A stretch of 5,465 nt of DNA, taken from positions 1 through 5,465 of the forward strand of contig JAEDFA010000078.1 of NCBI GenBank assembly GCA_016293005.1. The letters run 5' to 3'. Position 1 is the stretch's first letter, and each line of letters begins with the position of its first letter. The notes beneath the pieces are model-generated. The model searched no databases, was not told the origin of the DNA, and worked only from the letters and a program-made list of their open reading frames with translations. Both the position numbers and the translations under genes were made by a program. This document shows positions 5,443 through 5,465 of this stretch, one piece after another. Source of the stretch: Treponema sp. Lineage in GTDB: Bacteria > Spirochaetota > Spirochaetia > Treponematales > Treponemataceae.

Positions 5443-5465
5443 ATGAAAGCAATGAACGCATTAAA
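5443..5465 (+). CDS. Start of a plus-strand gene, cut by the window edge
   Basis: Only seven full codons are present (MKAMNAL), too few to identify the product. The start is well supported: AGAGGTGG (5431-5438) lies 4 nt upstream of the ATG, and a perfect-consensus promoter lies just before that. It is the only plus-strand gene in the window and is transcribed away from the small lipoprotein frame. Confidence 0.75.

Overview
The window is AT-rich (roughly one third G+C by eye), with long A and T runs. Gene content and protein style suggest a spirochaete, most likely a Treponema: a TolC / membrane-fusion / RND order, a membrane fusion protein without the usual helical hairpin (as I recall for Borrelia BesA), a PilZ protein, and a very small putative lipoprotein. 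The genus is an inference; no rRNA or other marker is present. Every gene except the last few bases lies on the minus strand, so transcription runs right to left.

From right to left, positions 5283-5442 form a divergent promoter region. It carries a perfect-consensus sigma70-type promoter (5389-5417) driving a plus-strand gene of which only the first seven codons are seen (5443 onward). On the minus strand there is a 42-residue lipoprotein-like reading frame with no standard start codon (5154-5282). Next comes a 219-bp gap with two clear hairpins. It is followed by a secreted protein with an OB-like C-terminal half resembling DUF5666 (4473-4934), then a PilZ domain protein (3982-4365) with its own near-consensus promoter almost touching its ATG. 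The PilZ gene overlaps by 13 bp an RlmM-like 2'-O-ribose RNA methyltransferase (3011-3994).

The left half is a tripartite efflux operon: outer-membrane TolC-type channel (1615-2913), periplasmic adaptor (622-1596) and the N-terminus of an RND (HAE-1-like) inner-membrane pump (1-538, continuing off the left edge). Together these would export small molecules from the inner membrane or periplasm to the outside, powered by the proton gradient. A palindrome in the predicted promoter upstream of the TolC gene (2940-2972) is a candidate site for a repressor that is not encoded in this window.

The points most worth a second look are the hairpin-less adaptor, the predicted near-leaderless PilZ transcript coupled to an rRNA methyltransferase gene lacking a Shine-Dalgarno site, the cluster of hairpins (two of them mutually exclusive) before the DUF5666-like gene, the small lipoprotein frame lacking a normal start, and the palindromes overlapping the consensus promoter at the right edge. 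I do not see a CRISPR array, tRNA, rRNA, insertion sequence or an obviously new multi-gene system.
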